From contig NZ_LMQC01000012.1 of NCBI RefSeq assembly GCF_001424485.1, forward strand, positions 767,012 through 831,011: DNA of 64,000 bases. Reading direction: 5' to 3'. This stretch comes from Modestobacter sp. Leaf380 (GTDB lineage: Bacteria > Actinomycetota > Actinomycetes > Mycobacteriales > Geodermatophilaceae). How positions within the stretch are numbered: position 1 is the first letter of the stretch; every line of letters begins with the position of its first letter. The translations under genes and the position numbers were made by a program. The notes under the pieces were generated by a model. The model searched no databases. It saw nothing but the letters and a program-made list of their open reading frames with translations, and was not told where the DNA came from. Shown piece after piece: positions 62,445-64,000 of this stretch.

Positions 62445-63658
62445 GGCTGCTGATGGACGCCGGGCCCTGGCTCGCGGTGCCGCCGGTCGGTTACGGCGGC
62501 CTGGAGAACGTCGTCGCCACGCTCACCACCGAGCTGCGGGCCCGGGGCCACGAGGTCGTGCTGGCCACGGTGGGTGAGTCCACGCTGCCCGCCGAGGAAC
62601 GGGTCAGCGCCTTCCCGACCGGGCAGTTCGCCCGCCTCCCCGGTCCCTACCCGCAGGTCGTCGGGGTGGCGCACGCGCACGCCGGGCTGGTCCTGGACAC
62701 CGTGGCCCGGTACGCGGGCGCCGGCCGGCCCTTCGACCTGGTGCACACCCACCTCGAGGTGGTCGGGCCGGCGGTGCTGGGCGCGATGGGCGTCAGCGCA
62801 CCGCCGGTGCTGCACACCCTGCACTGGGACCTCGCCCGCAACGCCGACTTCTACGCCACCTTCGACGGCCGCGGCCGGGTCGCCTACGTCGGGGTCTCGG
62901 AGAGCCAGCTGGCCCGCGGCCCGGAGCTGCTGCAGCGGCAGTCCCTGGGCCACGTGCCCCTGGCGGTGCCGGTGACCGACGTCCCCCCGCTGCCGCGGGC
63001 ACGGCGCGGGCCCTACGCGCTGCTGCTGGCCCGGCTCACCCCCACGAAGGGCGCGCTGACGGCGATCGAGGCGTGCGCCCGCGCCGACGTGCCGCTGGTG
63101 CTCGCCGGTCCGGTCGGCCCGTACCCCGACCAGGCCGCCCTGGCCGCCGCGCTGGCCGCCCCGGGCGGGGCGCGGGACAACGCCGACGTCGCGTGGTTCT
63201 GCGAGCACGTCCGCCCGCACCTGGACGGCGAGCGGGTGCGCTGGGTGGGCAGCGTGGCCGGCCAGGAGAAGGCCGAGCTGCTCGGCGGCGCCCGGGCCGC
63301 GCTGTTCCCGATCGACTGGGAGGAACCCGGGGGTACGGCGGTGTGCGAGGCACTCGCCGCCGGCACCCCGGTCGTGGCGATGGCCCGGGGATGCCTGCCC
63401 ACGCTGGTCGACCACGGGGTCACCGGCTTCCTGGCCGACGACGTCGACGGGTTCACCGAGGGCCTGCGCGCGGTCGCCGACATCGACCCGGCGGTGTGCG
63501 CGCGGGAGGCCCGTCGCCGGTTCGCCCCGCCGGTGATGGCAGCGGCCTACGAGGCGCGCTACCACCAGCTGCTGGGCCGCGCACCGCAGCAGACCCGGCC
63601 GCTCACGCTGCCGGCCCCGCGAACACCACCGTCAGGGCGTGCCGCTGCCGCGCGCTGA
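62441..63658 (+). CDS. Glycosyltransferase, GT4 family
   Basis: 405 residues. LLMDAGPWLAVPPVGYGGLE is the N-terminal acceptor loop of a GT4 subgroup, ALLLARLTPTKGALTAIEAC starts the donor domain, and PIDWEEPGGTAVCEALAAGT carries the family Glu-x7-Glu. Its overlap with the GpgS-like gene suggests it works on the same product, for example a glucosylglycerate-derived or trehalose-type glycoside. Its 3' end overlaps the convergent dehydrogenase by 56 bases. Confidence 0.87.
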   Translation: MRLLMDAGPWLAVPPVGYGGLENVVATLTTELRARGHEVVLATVGESTLPAEERVSAFPTGQFARLPGPYPQVVGVAHAHAGLVLDTVARYAGAGRPFDLVHTHLEVVGPAVLGAMGVSAPPVLHTLHWDLARNADFYATFDGRGRVAYVGVSESQLARGPELLQRQSLGHVPLAVPVTDVPPLPRARRGPYALLLARLTPTKGALTAIEACARADVPLVLAGPVGPYPDQAALAAALAAPGGARDNADVAWFCEHVRPHLDGERVRWVGSVAGQEKAELLGGARAALFPIDWEEPGGTAVCEALAAGTPVVAMARGCLPTLVDHGVTGFLADDVDGFTEGLRAVADIDPAVCAREARRRFAPPVMAAAYEARYHQLLGRAPQQTRPLTLPAPRTPPSGRAAAAR

Positions 63659-64000
63659 GCTCGGCGACCACGCGGGGGGCCTCGTCCAGCGGGAGGACGT
63701 CGGTGACCAGCACCTCCCGGACCAGCCGACCGTGCCCGGCGAGCAGGCCCAGCGTCTCGGTGGCCAGCCGGCGCCGGTCCCACAGGTGCGCCAGCCCGCG
63801 GGGCACCCGGCCGATCTGGGCGCACACCAGGGACAGCCCGTTGTGGTGGAACTCCTCCCCCAGCCGGACGTCGTCGGCCCCGCCGACGTAGAACGCCAGG
63901 TCCACCACGGTGCCCTGCGGCCGCAGGCAGCGCAGCGCGGTCGCCAGTGCCGCCGCGGTGCCGCGGCACTGGAAGACCACGTCGGCGCCGCGGTCGGCGG
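63603..64000 (-). CDS. Zinc-binding alcohol dehydrogenase-like protein, 5' end outside window
   Basis: Only the C-terminal 132 codons are inside the window. GADVVFQCRGTAAALATALR, LRPQGTVVDLAFYVGG and the final RHALTVVFAGPA match the cofactor-domain end of medium-chain (Zn-type) dehydrogenases of the MDR superfamily. The catalytic zinc site would lie beyond the right edge, so the substrate cannot be guessed. Confidence 0.75.
   Translation of the reverse strand, partial: ADRGADVVFQCRGTAAALATALRCLRPQGTVVDLAFYVGGADDVRLGEEFHHNGLSLVCAQIGRVPRGLAHLWDRRRLATETLGLLAGHGRLVREVLVTDVLPLDEAPRVVAELSARQRHALTVVFAGPAA

Overview
This is a high-GC chromosomal stretch from an actinobacterium. The evidence is the very strong G/C third-position bias, frequent GTG starts, many 4-base start/stop overlaps (GTGA, ATGA), two GpgS-type enzymes and an actinobacterial-style formate dehydrogenase operon. 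The general look (c-di-GMP proteins, DedA, holin-phosphodiesterase fusion, leaderless promoters) would suit the Geodermatophilaceae or relatives, but that placement is inference. No rRNA, tRNA, CRISPR array or transposase was recognised.

Layout. (1) 1-8 kb: first part of an exopolysaccharide (EPS) locus, with a flippase (cut by the left edge), a Wzy-type polymerase/ligase, three glycosyltransferase genes on the minus strand, and a Wzc-like tyrosine kinase followed by its low-molecular-weight phosphatase. (2) 8.1-10 kb: a secreted DUF4832-type glycosidase-like protein. (3) 10-18 kb: a lasso-peptide gene cluster embedded in the EPS locus. It holds an ABC exporter, two LuxR-type regulators with degenerate receivers, a 56-residue precursor with a TTG start, an HPr-kinase-like kinase, and an overlapping operon of nucleotidyltransferase, methyltransferase, B1 (PqqD/RRE), B2 (transglutaminase-fold peptidase) and a short asparagine-synthetase-like cyclase. 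(4) 18-21 kb: UDP-glucose dehydrogenase and the initiating sugar-phosphate transferase. (5) 21-39.7 kb: a second, less GC-extreme EPS block with its own flippase, polymerase, two kinase-less Wzz proteins, seven glycosyltransferases plus an Alg13/14-like one, two pyruvyltransferases, an acetyltransferase and two secreted beta-helix proteins. (6) 40-43 kb: small hypothetical, VanZ-like protein and secreted M28 peptidase. (7) 43-48.7 kb: formate dehydrogenase operon whose catalytic subunit is broken by a deletion at the selenocysteine/cysteine site. (8) 48.9-50.7 kb: small Ser/Thr/Pro-rich membrane proteins. (9) 50.9-60.1 kb: an overlapping operon with two c-di-GMP proteins that have reciprocally degenerate domains, an MBL-fold hydrolase, a DedA protein and a holin-phosphodiesterase fusion, then a small GGDEF-remnant protein. 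(10) 60.3-64 kb: tandem GpgS-type synthases, a glycosyltransferase and a dehydrogenase cut by the right edge.

How the parts work together. UDP-glucuronate from the dehydrogenase and the lipid-linked sugar made by the phosphotransferase would feed two sets of glycosyltransferases. Two flippases, two polymerases and three chain-length proteins suggest two polymers or a replaced system. The lasso cluster is the most unusual system here: its genes predict a lasso peptide tailored by a kinase, and perhaps by a nucleotidyltransferase and a methyltransferase.
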